A DNA stretch of 9,302 nt from Candidatus Spyradenecus faecavium (GTDB taxonomy: Bacteria > Verrucomicrobiota > Kiritimatiellia > RFP12 > DVOR01). The notes below the pieces were generated by a model. That model did no database searches. It was not told the DNA's origin and was given only the letters and a program-made list of their open reading frames with translations. Every line of letters starts with the position of its first letter. The first letter of the stretch is position 1. The translations under genes and the position numbers were made by a program. Location: NCBI GenBank assembly GCA_018713405.1, contig DVOR01000254.1:1-9302 (forward strand), given 5' to 3'. This document shows positions 1 to 6,259 of this stretch, one piece after another.

Positions 1-1
1 C

Positions 2-730
2 ATGAGACAGACACACGCACCCCTTTCGCGCCGCGGTTTCTCGCTCATCGAGATCCTGGTGGCGATGACCATCCTGGTGGTCATCGTCCTCATCGTGGCC
101 GGCATCTTCCAGCAGACTAGCTTGGCCTGGACCCTCGGCCTGCAGCGCTCCACCAACCAGGCCAACGTCCGCGCCGTCGCCGGCGCCCTCGGCCGCGACC
201 TCGCCACGATGGTCGACCCCGGCAACTTCGCCATCTACCCCTCCAAGAACGGCGACGGCCAGGCCGCCGCCCTCGAGGCCGGTCTGAAAGGGGACACGTC
301 AGAGATCGGCGCCTCCGGCACGCTCACCTTCTGGGCCCTCCAGGCGCCCGACCTCTTCGACGACGACACCCAGGACACCTCGCGCGAGCTGGTGCAGATT
401 GAGTACGCCGCCAGCGGCTCCACGGTCACCCGCAAGGTCTCGGCCTACGACCCCACCAGCGGCTCGCTCTCCGAGACCGAGAGCCAGGGCGGCAGCAGCT
501 CCACGTTCGACCTGGGCGACGGCAGCGTCGAGTTTGAGGCCATCGAGTTCACCTCGGACGAGTTCTCCTCGCCCTACGGCTCCACCGTCGCCGGCGTGCG
601 GATCAAGATCTCCCCGGCCAAGCCCGCGGCGATCGACGGTTATGAAATCTACGTCGGCTCCTGCGGCCCGGACGGGGTCAAGGGCACCGAAGACGACATC
701 TATCCTTGGGGAGAGGGGGAGGCCGAATGA
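2..730 (+). CDS. GspJ/PulJ-like prepilin-type pseudopilin
   Basis: This 242-residue protein is probably a minor pseudopilin that is processed by a prepilin peptidase and inserted in the inner membrane before joining a pilus-like fibre. A short basic leader ends in RRG, followed by FSLIEILVAM. Cleavage is expected between G12 and F13, and E17 is the conserved Glu+5 needed for assembly. Residues 13-36 form the hydrophobic helix. The part QQTSLAW and the following helical stretch resemble GspJ and PVC 'Verru_Chthon cassette protein C' members; that match is from memory. The body is polar and rich in Ser, Asp and Glu. Oddly, it ends in a GspG-like signature: YEIY at 214-217, then GPDGVKGTEDDI at 222-233, which looks like the calcium-binding C-terminal loop of major pseudopilins. 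The ATG sits at the window edge, so its ribosome site is not visible and a longer start cannot be excluded. Its stop overlaps the next start as ATGA. Confidence 0.88.
   Translation: MRQTHAPLSRRGFSLIEILVAMTILVVIVLIVAGIFQQTSLAWTLGLQRSTNQANVRAVAGALGRDLATMVDPGNFAIYPSKNGDGQAAALEAGLKGDTSEIGASGTLTFWALQAPDLFDDDTQDTSRELVQIEYAASGSTVTRKVSAYDPTSGSLSETESQGGSSSTFDLGDGSVEFEAIEFTSDEFSSPYGSTVAGVRIKISPAKPAAIDGYEIYVGSCGPDGVKGTEDDIYPWGEGEAE
715..722 (+). promoter_or_regulatory. Ribosome binding site for the second pseudopilin
   Basis: GGGGGAGG lies inside the last codons of the upstream gene. It sits 4 nt before the ATG at 727 and 7 nt before a second ATG at 730. It argues against the upstream TTG at 706, which would place the purine tract inside the coding sequence. 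The 730 start has slightly better spacing; the 727 start gives the ATGA overlap. Confidence 0.65.
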
Positions 731-1248
731 TGCGCGCACCCAGACACCGTTCCGGCCGGGCCGCCCTGCGCGCCGGCTTCACCCTGATCGAGCTCCTGGT
801 GGTGATCGTCATCATCGCCATCCTCACGGGCTCCTTCGGCGTCTCCTTCCTCTCCGCGCAGGAGACCGCCCGCATCACCCGCGCCACCGCGGAATCCCGC
901 GAGCTGGGCAACGCCATCCGCCTCTACCTCATGGAGCCCGACGCGAACGGCGACCTCCCCTCCCTGAGCGACCTGGGCCTGGGCACCGGCGAGCGCAGCG
1001 ACATCTCCTCCGCCACCACCCGCATCCTCACCGGCGAGAGCGGCGACAAGGTCTACTTCCAGGCCGCCGAGGACGCCCTGTGGGACAACGGCCTCGTCGA
1101 CCCTTGGGGCAATCCCTACTACATCACCGTCCGGGAAATCCAGCCCAACGCCCAGCCCGACCCCGAGGACTACGAGATCGTCGTGCCCATCCAAGGCCGC
1201 CACCGCGCGCTCGAGCCCAACGGCGGCTCCTCCGGCGCCGCCCCCTAA
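727..1248 (+). CDS. GspG/GspH-like prepilin-type pseudopilin
   Basis: This 173-residue protein is a type IV pilin-like pseudopilin. A basic 17-residue leader ends in RAG, and the mature protein would begin FTLIELLVVI. Cleavage is expected at G17/F18, with the conserved Glu at residue 22 and a membrane helix at about 18-40. An amphipathic helix follows (about 44-70), as in GspG/GspH. LVDPWGNPYYI at about 123-133 is the hallmark DPWGNPY motif of GspG-type major pseudopilins. The usual GspG ending with a GPDG-type calcium loop is absent; the protein instead runs to a Gly/Ser/Ala-rich tail. That missing loop is found at the end of the preceding protein. The start overlaps the stop of the upstream gene, and 21 bp separate it from the next gene. 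It could be the main pseudopilin of this machine or a minor GspH-like subunit. ATG at 730 is an alternative start. Confidence 0.87.
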   Translation: MMRAPRHRSGRAALRAGFTLIELLVVIVIIAILTGSFGVSFLSAQETARITRATAESRELGNAIRLYLMEPDANGDLPSLSDLGLGTGERSDISSATTRILTGESGDKVYFQAAEDALWDNGLVDPWGNPYYITVREIQPNAQPDPEDYEIVVPIQGRHRALEPNGGSSGAAP

Positions 1249-1269
1249 GCACGAACGGAGACCCCCTTC

Positions 1270-4200
1270 ATGAAACACCCCCGCAACGCCAACCGCGGCT
1301 CCGCCCTGCTGATTGTCCTCGGCCTGCTCGGCTTCCTCCTTATCAGCGCCGTGGCCTTCTCCGTCTCCATGCGCACCGAGAAGAGCGCCGCCGCGGCCTA
1401 CCGCAACGGCCTCATCGCCCGCGAGCTCCTCGCCACCGTCTTCTCCGAGGCCCGCTACGCCGTCGACCTCGCGCTCGACGACCAGCTCAACGGCGCCGAC
1501 CCCTTCAACTCCCCCTCCGCCCGCACCGCCGAGCGCCTCGCCCCTTTCTATGAAGGGGAGGGGAGCGACAAGTACGCCCGCCTCATCGCCTCCGCGCCGA
1601 AGGGCGCGAACGGCGACGACATCGCCTACCTCCTGGACGACGCCGCCCTCCGCCACGTCCCCACCGCCCTCGCCTACACCGTCTACCGCATCCTCGAGCA
1701 GGACTACGACCAGAACGGCACCGCCGGCACGGACAACGCCGCCGACGGCTACTACTTCGACAAGGCCGCCCGCTGGCAGACCATCGACATCGCCCGCCCC
1801 GAGCGCAGGGTCTCCGTCGGCAACACGACCGACCGCATCAGCAGCGAGACCGTCGGCCGCATGGCCTGGGCCGCCATCAACGTCTCCGATATGCTCGACA
1901 TCAATGCCGTCGGCTCCCTCTCCCCGCGCCGCGGCATCGGCTTCACCGGCAGCGAGTTCGCCTTCGGCGAGCTCGCCGGCGCCACCTCCTCCGGCTCCGG
2001 GACGACCGCCGCTTACGACCTCTTCCAAGACCCCGGCGACGGCTCGAAGGCCAAGCCCTCCGACCTGCCCCTCTTCGCCTCCGGCGCCGACCTCGCCCTC
2101 TACGCCGCCCGCTCCGACGGCGCCATCCTCACCCAGGACGACGGCGAGGTCTACCCCTTCTCCTGGGAGGACGCGATCAACAACGAGGGCGACGGCGCCT
2201 ACTCCCCCTTCACCGTCTACAGCTTCTGGCCCGACGAGACCCGCCGTCGGGAGGACGGCACCAACCCCCGCAGCGCCGACGCCATCGCCTGCTCCGACGT
2301 CGACCAGGCCTACCTTGGCTCCATGTGCCCGCAGGAGCTCTCCTCCGCGGTCGAGCAGGTGCTCGGTTCCTCCGGCACCTCGTTGGCCGAGAACTTCTAC
2401 CTCCTCCTCCGCGACTACGTGGACACCGACTTCGTCCCCGGCGAGGCGGCCTCCTCCAACCAGACCATCCCCACCGCCGAGCCCGTCCCCATGGTCAGCG
2501 AGGTCGGCTACCTCGCCCCCTCCGACACCGCCTCCTTCGATTCCGAGCTGCAGACCGCCATCATCTCGGCCTTCAAGGAGGGCGAGAAGGTGGAAGGTGA
2601 CTTCACCCAGGCCGACGACTTGGCCAACCTCACGGACCTCTCCAAGCTGGGCGAGCTGGAGCTCACCCTTCCGGCCCTCTCCCTGGACGCCACCGCGCGC
2701 ACCTATTTCCCCGGCCATGCCTTCGTGGACACAAGCGTCTCCTTCACCCCCGAGGCCGAGGGCTTCTCCGCGGCCTACCTCACCGGCTACACCGCGGACG
2801 GGGGCAACGAATCGTTCGTCGCGAACCAGCCGCAGACCGTCGAGATTCCCGCCACCCCCGGCATGGTCTCCATCGCCGGCGGCCCGGAGACCGCCCTCTT
2901 CGAGACGCACAACTTCGGGCTCAAGCCCGCGGCCTTCGGCGCCTTCAAGATCGACGGCGAGAAGATCAAGATGAAGGCCCCCTCCGTCGCCCAGGGGGGC
3001 CAGGTCACCGCGCAGGACACCGAGGTCACCCTCGCCGGCGTGGTCGACTTCTTCTTCCGCGTCGTCGTCCGCGACCAGAACGGGTCGCGTTTCGACATCG
3101 TCCCCAGCTACCAATCCAAGGACCCGCCCGACCACACCGTCTATCCCATCGAGGACGCCAGCAACCGTGGCCTGGACCAGCGCCTGAGCAACAAGCTGCG
3201 CAACTTCGACGCCTACTACTTCCGCGTCACGCGCCCCTTCTCCGTCACCTTCAACGTCCGCTGGGACGTCACCGAGGAGACCGCCACCGATGGCACGAAG
3301 TCCTACTCGGTCTCCGTCAAGCTCGCCTCCGCCGCCGGCGGGGACAGCCTGACCGTGAGCAACGCCATCAAGACCGACGGCTCCGACCTCACCTTGGGTG
3401 ACCGCGCGCTCAAGTCCGCGACCGCCGGCGGTTCCTCCTTCGAGACCTACTCCCCCAACAAGGGCGCCTGGTTCACCGTCGACCCGCGCTACAACTGGCT
3501 CTCCCCCATGATGGGCGTCACCGGCGACGCCTCCGCCTACGGCATCACCTCCCAGCCCCTCGCGGTTCTCTCCTCGCCCCACTGGCTCTTCATGCCCGAG
3601 ACCGACGTCGGCACGGATCCCGAGACGGCCTCCGACATCCAAAACGAATACGCCGAGAACGCCAAGACCAACGAATACGTCCCCTTCGCCTGGGGCCTGA
3701 AGGTCGAGGACATCCGCTACGGCTACGGCAACTCCGGCCAGCTCCTCCTGCCCCAGGAGGTCGGCTTCCTCCCCGTCCCCCTCGAGACCAACGTCTGGAC
3801 GCCCTCCACCACCGAGCAATACGCCTCCACCTCCCTCGCCTCCTACTACGAGAACGTCGCCAAGGGCTCCTTCTTCCGCACCATCCCCGTGACGGACTTC
3901 GACGACGACGCCCTCTCCCAGGACAAGTACACCCGCTACGGCAACCTCTGCACGATGTTCGGCCGCTTCGGCGGCGAGAACCTCCCCGAGGAGCACCGCG
4001 GCATCATGAGCGCCTTCGTCGGCATGGACGACTACTACCTCAGCCAGCGCCTCAAGCGCTTCGCCATGATGGGCATCCCCTCCTCCATCCAGCAGGCCGC
4101 CAAGGTCACCGTCGACCGCCTCACCGAGGCCTCCTCCGACACGATGCTCCGCGTCCCCAGCGAGATCATGGACGACCTCTCGACCCTGCAGACCTCCACC

Positions 4201-4713
4201 GAGAGCGTCCAGCTCGACACCGAGGCCAAGTACGACGAGTTCGTCCGCGACTACCTCTTCTACCTCCCCGACGACACCGTCGCCAAGTCCGGCACCAACT
4301 CGTGGGACGAGGACCAGGAGGCCTACGACGGCGACAACAACCCTCAGCCGCCCGTCCGCCCCCAGACCATCACCGACGTCATCCTCCAGCGCGGCACGGA
4401 CGACAGCGGCGCCTCCACCAACCTCTTCACCGACAAGCTCAAGGCCTACAACGAATCCAAGGGCTCCGCCGACAAGCTCGGCCAGAACGACCTCACCACC
4501 CTCGTGGCCGTGGGCAACTCCTGCTTCGGCGACCGCCAGCAGCTCTTCCTCTACATCATGCGCGCCGACACCATCAAGACCAGCTCCTCCTCCACCAGCC
4601 GCAGCCTCGCTGAGTACCGCCCGCAGTCCACCGCCCGCGCCGTCGCCCTGGTCTGGCGCGACGCCTACGGCCGCCTCCCCGAGCGCGTCATCTACTTCCA
4701 ATACCTCCCATGA
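1270..4713 (+). CDS. Giant PilX/GspK-like pseudopilus protein (PVC type)
   Basis: This 1147-residue protein probably forms the large, exported tip component of the pseudopilus. Residues 9-33 (RGSALLIVLGLLGFLLISAV and onward) are one N-terminal membrane helix in the style of PilX and GspK, and lack the GFxxxE prepilin site. A helical stretch follows (about 34-70). INVSDMLDIN at 203-212 resembles the 'IN-N/D-IN' region of GspK-like proteins. Other landmarks are MVSEVGYLA (408-416), DPRYNW (738-743), GFLPVP (832-837) and a C-terminal RAVALVWRDAYGR segment (from 1123), which resembles the endings of 'Verru_Chthon cassette protein A' members; that comparison is from memory. The protein is several times longer than classical GspK. 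The middle looks beta-rich and secreted, and no catalytic motif was recognised. The start has GGAG at 1257-1260, 9 nt before the ATG. The stop overlaps the next start as ATGA. The reading frame is intact throughout. Confidence 0.85.
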   Translation: MKHPRNANRGSALLIVLGLLGFLLISAVAFSVSMRTEKSAAAAYRNGLIARELLATVFSEARYAVDLALDDQLNGADPFNSPSARTAERLAPFYEGEGSDKYARLIASAPKGANGDDIAYLLDDAALRHVPTALAYTVYRILEQDYDQNGTAGTDNAADGYYFDKAARWQTIDIARPERRVSVGNTTDRISSETVGRMAWAAINVSDMLDINAVGSLSPRRGIGFTGSEFAFGELAGATSSGSGTTAAYDLFQDPGDGSKAKPSDLPLFASGADLALYAARSDGAILTQDDGEVYPFSWEDAINNEGDGAYSPFTVYSFWPDETRRREDGTNPRSADAIACSDVDQAYLGSMCPQELSSAVEQVLGSSGTSLAENFYLLLRDYVDTDFVPGEAASSNQTIPTAEPVPMVSEVGYLAPSDTASFDSELQTAIISAFKEGEKVEGDFTQADDLANLTDLSKLGELELTLPALSLDATARTYFPGHAFVDTSVSFTPEAEGFSAAYLTGYTADGGNESFVANQPQTVEIPATPGMVSIAGGPETALFETHNFGLKPAAFGAFKIDGEKIKMKAPSVAQGGQVTAQDTEVTLAGVVDFFFRVVVRDQNGSRFDIVPSYQSKDPPDHTVYPIEDASNRGLDQRLSNKLRNFDAYYFRVTRPFSVTFNVRWDVTEETATDGTKSYSVSVKLASAAGGDSLTVSNAIKTDGSDLTLGDRALKSATAGGSSFETYSPNKGAWFTVDPRYNWLSPMMGVTGDASAYGITSQPLAVLSSPHWLFMPETDVGTDPETASDIQNEYAENAKTNEYVPFAWGLKVEDIRYGYGNSGQLLLPQEVGFLPVPLETNVWTPSTTEQYASTSLASYYENVAKGSFFRTIPVTDFDDDALSQDKYTRYGNLCTMFGRFGGENLPEEHRGIMSAFVGMDDYYLSQRLKRFAMMGIPSSIQQAAKVTVDRLTEASSDTMLRVPSEIMDDLSTLQTSTESVQLDTEAKYDEFVRDYLFYLPDDTVAKSGTNSWDEDQEAYDGDNNPQPPVRPQTITDVILQRGTDDSGASTNLFTDKLKAYNESKGSADKLGQNDLTTLVAVGNSCFGDRQQLFLYIMRADTIKTSSSSTSRSLAEYRPQSTARAVALVWRDAYGRLPERVIYFQYLP

Positions 4714-5129
4714 CCGACCCCGCACCCCAGCCGACCGACCCCGCCGAGGAGGACGAGCTCCTCGACCTCCGCTACCTGGGCCAATGGCAGATCGCCTGCT
4801 CCGGCGCCGACCTCCTCGACCTGCTCAACTGCGACGAGGGCGTCGGCCCCGACCTCTACGCCCGCCTCGGCCTCACCCCCCATACCGACGACTCCCTCGG
4901 CTTCGACTGGGTGGAGTTCGACGAGATCGACGAAGGCGCCTACTACGCGCTCGACTTCCCCGAGGGGACCGACTTCGCCGATTTCTCCGTCGCCCAGGCC
5001 CTCCGACTTGAGGAAATCAGCGAAAAGTGCTTTAATGATTTGCCGACGGGGGACGAAGACGACCCTTGCGATGGCGATTGCGACCATTGCCCCCAGGATT
5101 GCATCGGCAAGATCCCCGTCACGGATTGA
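4710..5129 (+). CDS. Small acidic protein with C-terminal cysteine cluster, unknown function
   Basis: I do not recognise this 139-residue family. It is extremely acidic: by my count 37 Asp/Glu against 5 Lys/Arg. There is no signal peptide or membrane helix, so it is probably cytoplasmic. The C-terminus has CDGDCDHCPQDC at 120-131, a CX3CX2CX3C cluster with one His. Three further cysteines lie at 30, 41 and 107. The cluster could bind Zn or an Fe-S centre, but nothing in the sequence settles this. Its ATG overlaps the stop of the giant PilX/GspK-like gene (ATGA), so it is probably translationally coupled to the pseudopilin block. tpiA starts 26 bp after its stop. The last 40 or so codons use many A/T-ending codons (TTT, AAT, GAT, CAT, TTG), unlike the C-ending codons before and after. 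It is a real gene by its coupling and codon phase; the function is open. Confidence 0.75.
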   Translation: MTDPAPQPTDPAEEDELLDLRYLGQWQIACSGADLLDLLNCDEGVGPDLYARLGLTPHTDDSLGFDWVEFDEIDEGAYYALDFPEGTDFADFSVAQALRLEEISEKCFNDLPTGDEDDPCDGDCDHCPQDCIGKIPVTD

Positions 5130-5137
5130 ACAGCCCC

Positions 5138-5145
5138 AGAAAGGA
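5138..5145 (+). promoter_or_regulatory. Ribosome binding site for tpiA
   Basis: AGAAAGGA lies 10 nt before the ATG at 5156 and fixes that start. The resulting N-terminus, MRTKIVAGNWKMNK, is the usual beginning of triosephosphate isomerase. An in-frame TTG at 5066 would add 30 residues unlike any TIM N-terminus and would overlap the upstream gene. Confidence 0.75.
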
Positions 5146-5155
5146 CACACCCCCA

Positions 5156-5908
5156 ATGCGCACCAAAATCGTCGCAGGCAACTGGAAGATGAACAAGACC
5201 CCGTCCGAGGCCGGCGCCCTGATCGCCGGCATCCGCGCCGCCACCAACGACGGCGACTGCGGCGTCGAGGTCGTCGTCTGCGTCCCCTTCACCGACATCC
5301 CCGCCGCCGCCGAAGCCCTCAAGGGCTCCAAGATCGGCCTCGGCGCCCAGAACATGCACTGGAAGGAATCCGGCGCCTACACCGGCGAGATCTCCGCCGC
5401 CATGCTCAAGGACCTCGGCGTCCGGTACGTCATCCTCGGCCACTCCGAGCGCCGCCAGTACTTCGCCGAGACCGACGAGACCGTCAACCTCAAGCTCAAG
5501 GCCGCCCTCGCCGCCGGCCTCACCCCCATCGTCTGCGTGGGTGAGACCCTCGAAGAGCGCGAGGAAGGCAAGATGGAGGAGGTCATCGTCCGCCAGGTCT
5601 CCGCCGACCTCGCCGGCTGCCAGGAGGACTTCGACCGCATCGTCATCGCCTACGAGCCCGTCTGGGCCATCGGCACCGGCAAGACCGCCACCTCCACCCA
5701 GGCCCAGGAGGTCCACGCCCTCATCCGCGCCACCCTCGCCAAGATGAACCCCGACAAGGCCGACGACGTCCGCATCCAGTACGGCGGCTCCATGAAGCCC
5801 GAGAACGCCGCCGACCTCATGGCCAAGCCCGACATCGACGGCGGCCTCATCGGCGGCGCCGCCCTCAAGGCCGACTCCTTCGCCGCCATCGTCGCCGCCG
5901 GCAAGTGA
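5156..5908 (+). CDS. tpiA: Triosephosphate isomerase
   Basis: This enzyme interconverts dihydroxyacetone phosphate and glyceraldehyde 3-phosphate in glycolysis and gluconeogenesis, in the cytoplasm, normally as a dimer. The 250 residues match the usual family length. All key sites are present: N9 and K11 in GNWKMNK, the electrophile H96 in ILGHSERR, the catalytic base E167 in AYEPVWAIGTGK (with flexible loop 6 following), and the phosphate-binding YGGSMKPENA (209-218) and GGLIGGAAL (229-237) segments. Nothing essential is missing. It begins 26 bp after the acidic Cys-cluster gene, with no obvious promoter in the gap, so it may be read through from the pseudopilin block. It is followed by a strong intrinsic terminator, so it ends that unit. 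The usual glycolytic neighbours (gapA, pgk, secG) are not beside it here. Confidence 0.98.
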   Translation: MRTKIVAGNWKMNKTPSEAGALIAGIRAATNDGDCGVEVVVCVPFTDIPAAAEALKGSKIGLGAQNMHWKESGAYTGEISAAMLKDLGVRYVILGHSERRQYFAETDETVNLKLKAALAAGLTPIVCVGETLEEREEGKMEEVIVRQVSADLAGCQEDFDRIVIAYEPVWAIGTGKTATSTQAQEVHALIRATLAKMNPDKADDVRIQYGGSMKPENAADLMAKPDIDGGLIGGAALKADSFAAIVAAGK

Positions 5909-5927
5909 GCCCACCCGGCCCGACCCG

Positions 5928-5955
5928 AAAAGCCCGCCCCCGGCGGGCTTTTTTT
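5928..5955 (+). terminator. Intrinsic terminator after tpiA
   Basis: AGCCCGCC (5931-5938) pairs perfectly with GGCGGGCT (5942-5949) across a 3-nt CCC loop, and a run of seven T (5949-5955) follows. A-residues before the stem (5928-5930) can extend pairing into the T tract. It lies 20 bp after the tpiA stop and should end the transcript of the left-hand genes. Confidence 0.92.
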
Positions 5956-6021
5956 GTGCCCCCTCGCGTCCCCTTGCCCGCCCCCCTCCGCCCTCCGCTC
6001 TGCATAAGTCCATATCTTTTT

Positions 6022-6110
6022 CAGAAACCCTTAAGGGTTTGACCCAAAACCCTTAGGGTTTCGCCTCGAACCCTTTAGGGTTTCGCCCCGAACCCCTTAG
6101 GGTTTCGAGG
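6022..6110. repeat. Four tandem palindromic units, 21-22 bp period
   Basis: Unit 1 contains the perfect 16-bp palindrome AAACCCTTAAGGGTTT (6025-6040). Unit 2 is AAACCCTTAGGGTTT (6047-6061), unit 3 is AACCCTTTAGGGTTT (6069-6083) and unit 4 is AACCCCTTAGGGTTT (6091-6105). The GGGTTT half-sites begin at 6035, 6056, 6078 and 6100, so the spacing is 21, 22 and 22 bp. The last three form direct repeats of about 22 bp with spacer sequence CG(C/A)CC-like. Each unit is its own inverted repeat, so the array could be a set of protein-binding sites on one helix face (two turns apart) or a row of small stem-loops in RNA or single-stranded DNA. No other copy is seen elsewhere in the window. Confidence 0.85.
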
Positions 6111-6113
6111 GGC
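6085..6113. repeat. Extended hairpin built on the last palindromic unit
   Basis: GCCCC (6085-6089) pairs with GGGGC (6109-6113), and GAACCC (6090-6095) pairs with GGGTTTC (6100-6106) with a one-base bulge. The loop is CTTA, and GA at 6107-6108 is unpaired. The fourth unit therefore makes a longer stem than the first three. Confidence 0.5.
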
Positions 6114-6139
6114 GCTCCGCACCCCTGGAGAACGGAGCG
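6113..6139. repeat. Inverted repeat (7-bp arms)
   Basis: CGCTCCG (6113-6119) and CGGAGCG (6133-6139) are perfect inverted copies around a 13-nt centre. An alternative pairing, AGGGG (6108-6112) with CCCCT (6122-6126), would compete with it. It is not followed by a T run, so it is not an intrinsic terminator. Confidence 0.45.
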
Positions 6140-6143
6140 TGCA

Positions 6144-6156
6144 GGCGCGAAGCGCC
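6144..6156. repeat. Short GGCGC-GAA-GCGCC hairpin
   Basis: GGCGC and GCGCC flank a GAA loop. The core GCGAAGC (6147-6153) is the sequence known from biophysical work as an unusually stable DNA mini-hairpin. A role here is not shown; such motifs also arise by chance in G+C-rich DNA. Confidence 0.4.
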
Positions 6157-6218
6157 AAACCTTCCCCGGGCGCCGCGGCCGGGCAGGATTGAGCGCCAAC
6201 GGGGTGGGGCGGTTTTGG

Positions 6219-6224
6219 TAGAAT
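6219..6224 (+). promoter_or_regulatory. Candidate -10 element for the PPIase-tex unit
   Basis: TAGAAT differs from the TATAAT consensus at one base and lies 35 bp before the PPIase start codon, in a locally less G+C-rich stretch. No convincing -35 hexamer is found at 16-18 bp; the nearest candidate, TTGAGC (6189-6194), is 24 bp away and too far. A promoter is expected here because a strong terminator lies upstream, but this exact site is tentative. Confidence 0.3.
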
Positions 6225-6246
6225 GTGGGGACTTTTCAGCATTCAT

Positions 6247-6254
6247 AGAGAGGA
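6247..6254 (+). promoter_or_regulatory. Ribosome binding site for the PPIase gene
   Basis: AGAGAGGA lies 5 nt before the ATG at 6260 and favours that start over an in-frame TTG at 6215. The longer form would add 15 residues that carry no signal peptide and would place this site inside the coding sequence. Confidence 0.75.
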
Positions 6255-6259
6255 CCATC

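Larger units (their letters stand above)
5956..6259. other. Gene-free intergenic region between tpiA terminator and PPIase gene
   Basis: No coding sequence is supported here. In order it holds: a pyrimidine-rich + strand stretch (about 5956-6002); an A+T-rich patch (about 6003-6024) that stands out against the surrounding base composition; four palindromic repeat units (6022-6110); two hairpins (6113-6139 and 6144-6156); a G+C-rich stretch with no clear structure (about 6157-6210); and a candidate -10 element and ribosome site for the next gene. Confidence 0.7.

Noticed and set aside
399..2974. Long + strand alternative frames (399-1553 and 1313-2974)
   Set aside because: They translate to Pro/Ser/Arg/Ala-rich low-complexity sequence, typical of the wrong frame of C-rich DNA, and overlap well-supported genes.
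700..4725. Very long open frame on the - strand (about 1340 codons) opposite the pseudopilin genes
   Set aside because: It is a shadow of the strong C preference at third positions on the + strand. The product is monotonous Gly/Val/Ala/Glu/Asp/Leu with no recognisable domain, and the + strand genes have clear families, overlaps and ribosome sites.
5066..5155. Longer tpiA start at an in-frame TTG
   Set aside because: It adds 30 residues unlike any TIM N-terminus and overlaps the upstream gene; a ribosome site sits before the ATG at 5156.
4943..6013. Open frame on the - strand opposite tpiA
   Set aside because: It crosses the tpiA terminator and the neighbouring gene, is Gly/Asp/Val-rich, and lies antisense to a textbook TIM sequence.
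6022..6110. CRISPR array or true telomere repeat
   Set aside because: The gaps between units are only 5-7 bp, far shorter than CRISPR spacers, and no cas gene is near. TTTAGGG resembles the plant telomere heptamer, but it occurs within palindromes at a 22-bp period rather than as contiguous heptamers.
6022..6110. Replication-origin iterons
   Set aside because: The period of about 22 bp fits iterons, but there is no adjacent rep or dnaA gene, and the flanking genes are ordinary chromosomal housekeeping genes. DnaA-box-like TTATCCACA sites were not seen.
6215..6259. Longer PPIase start at an in-frame TTG
   Set aside because: The added 15 residues provide no signal peptide or conserved sequence, and the ribosome site AGAGAGGA lies inside them.
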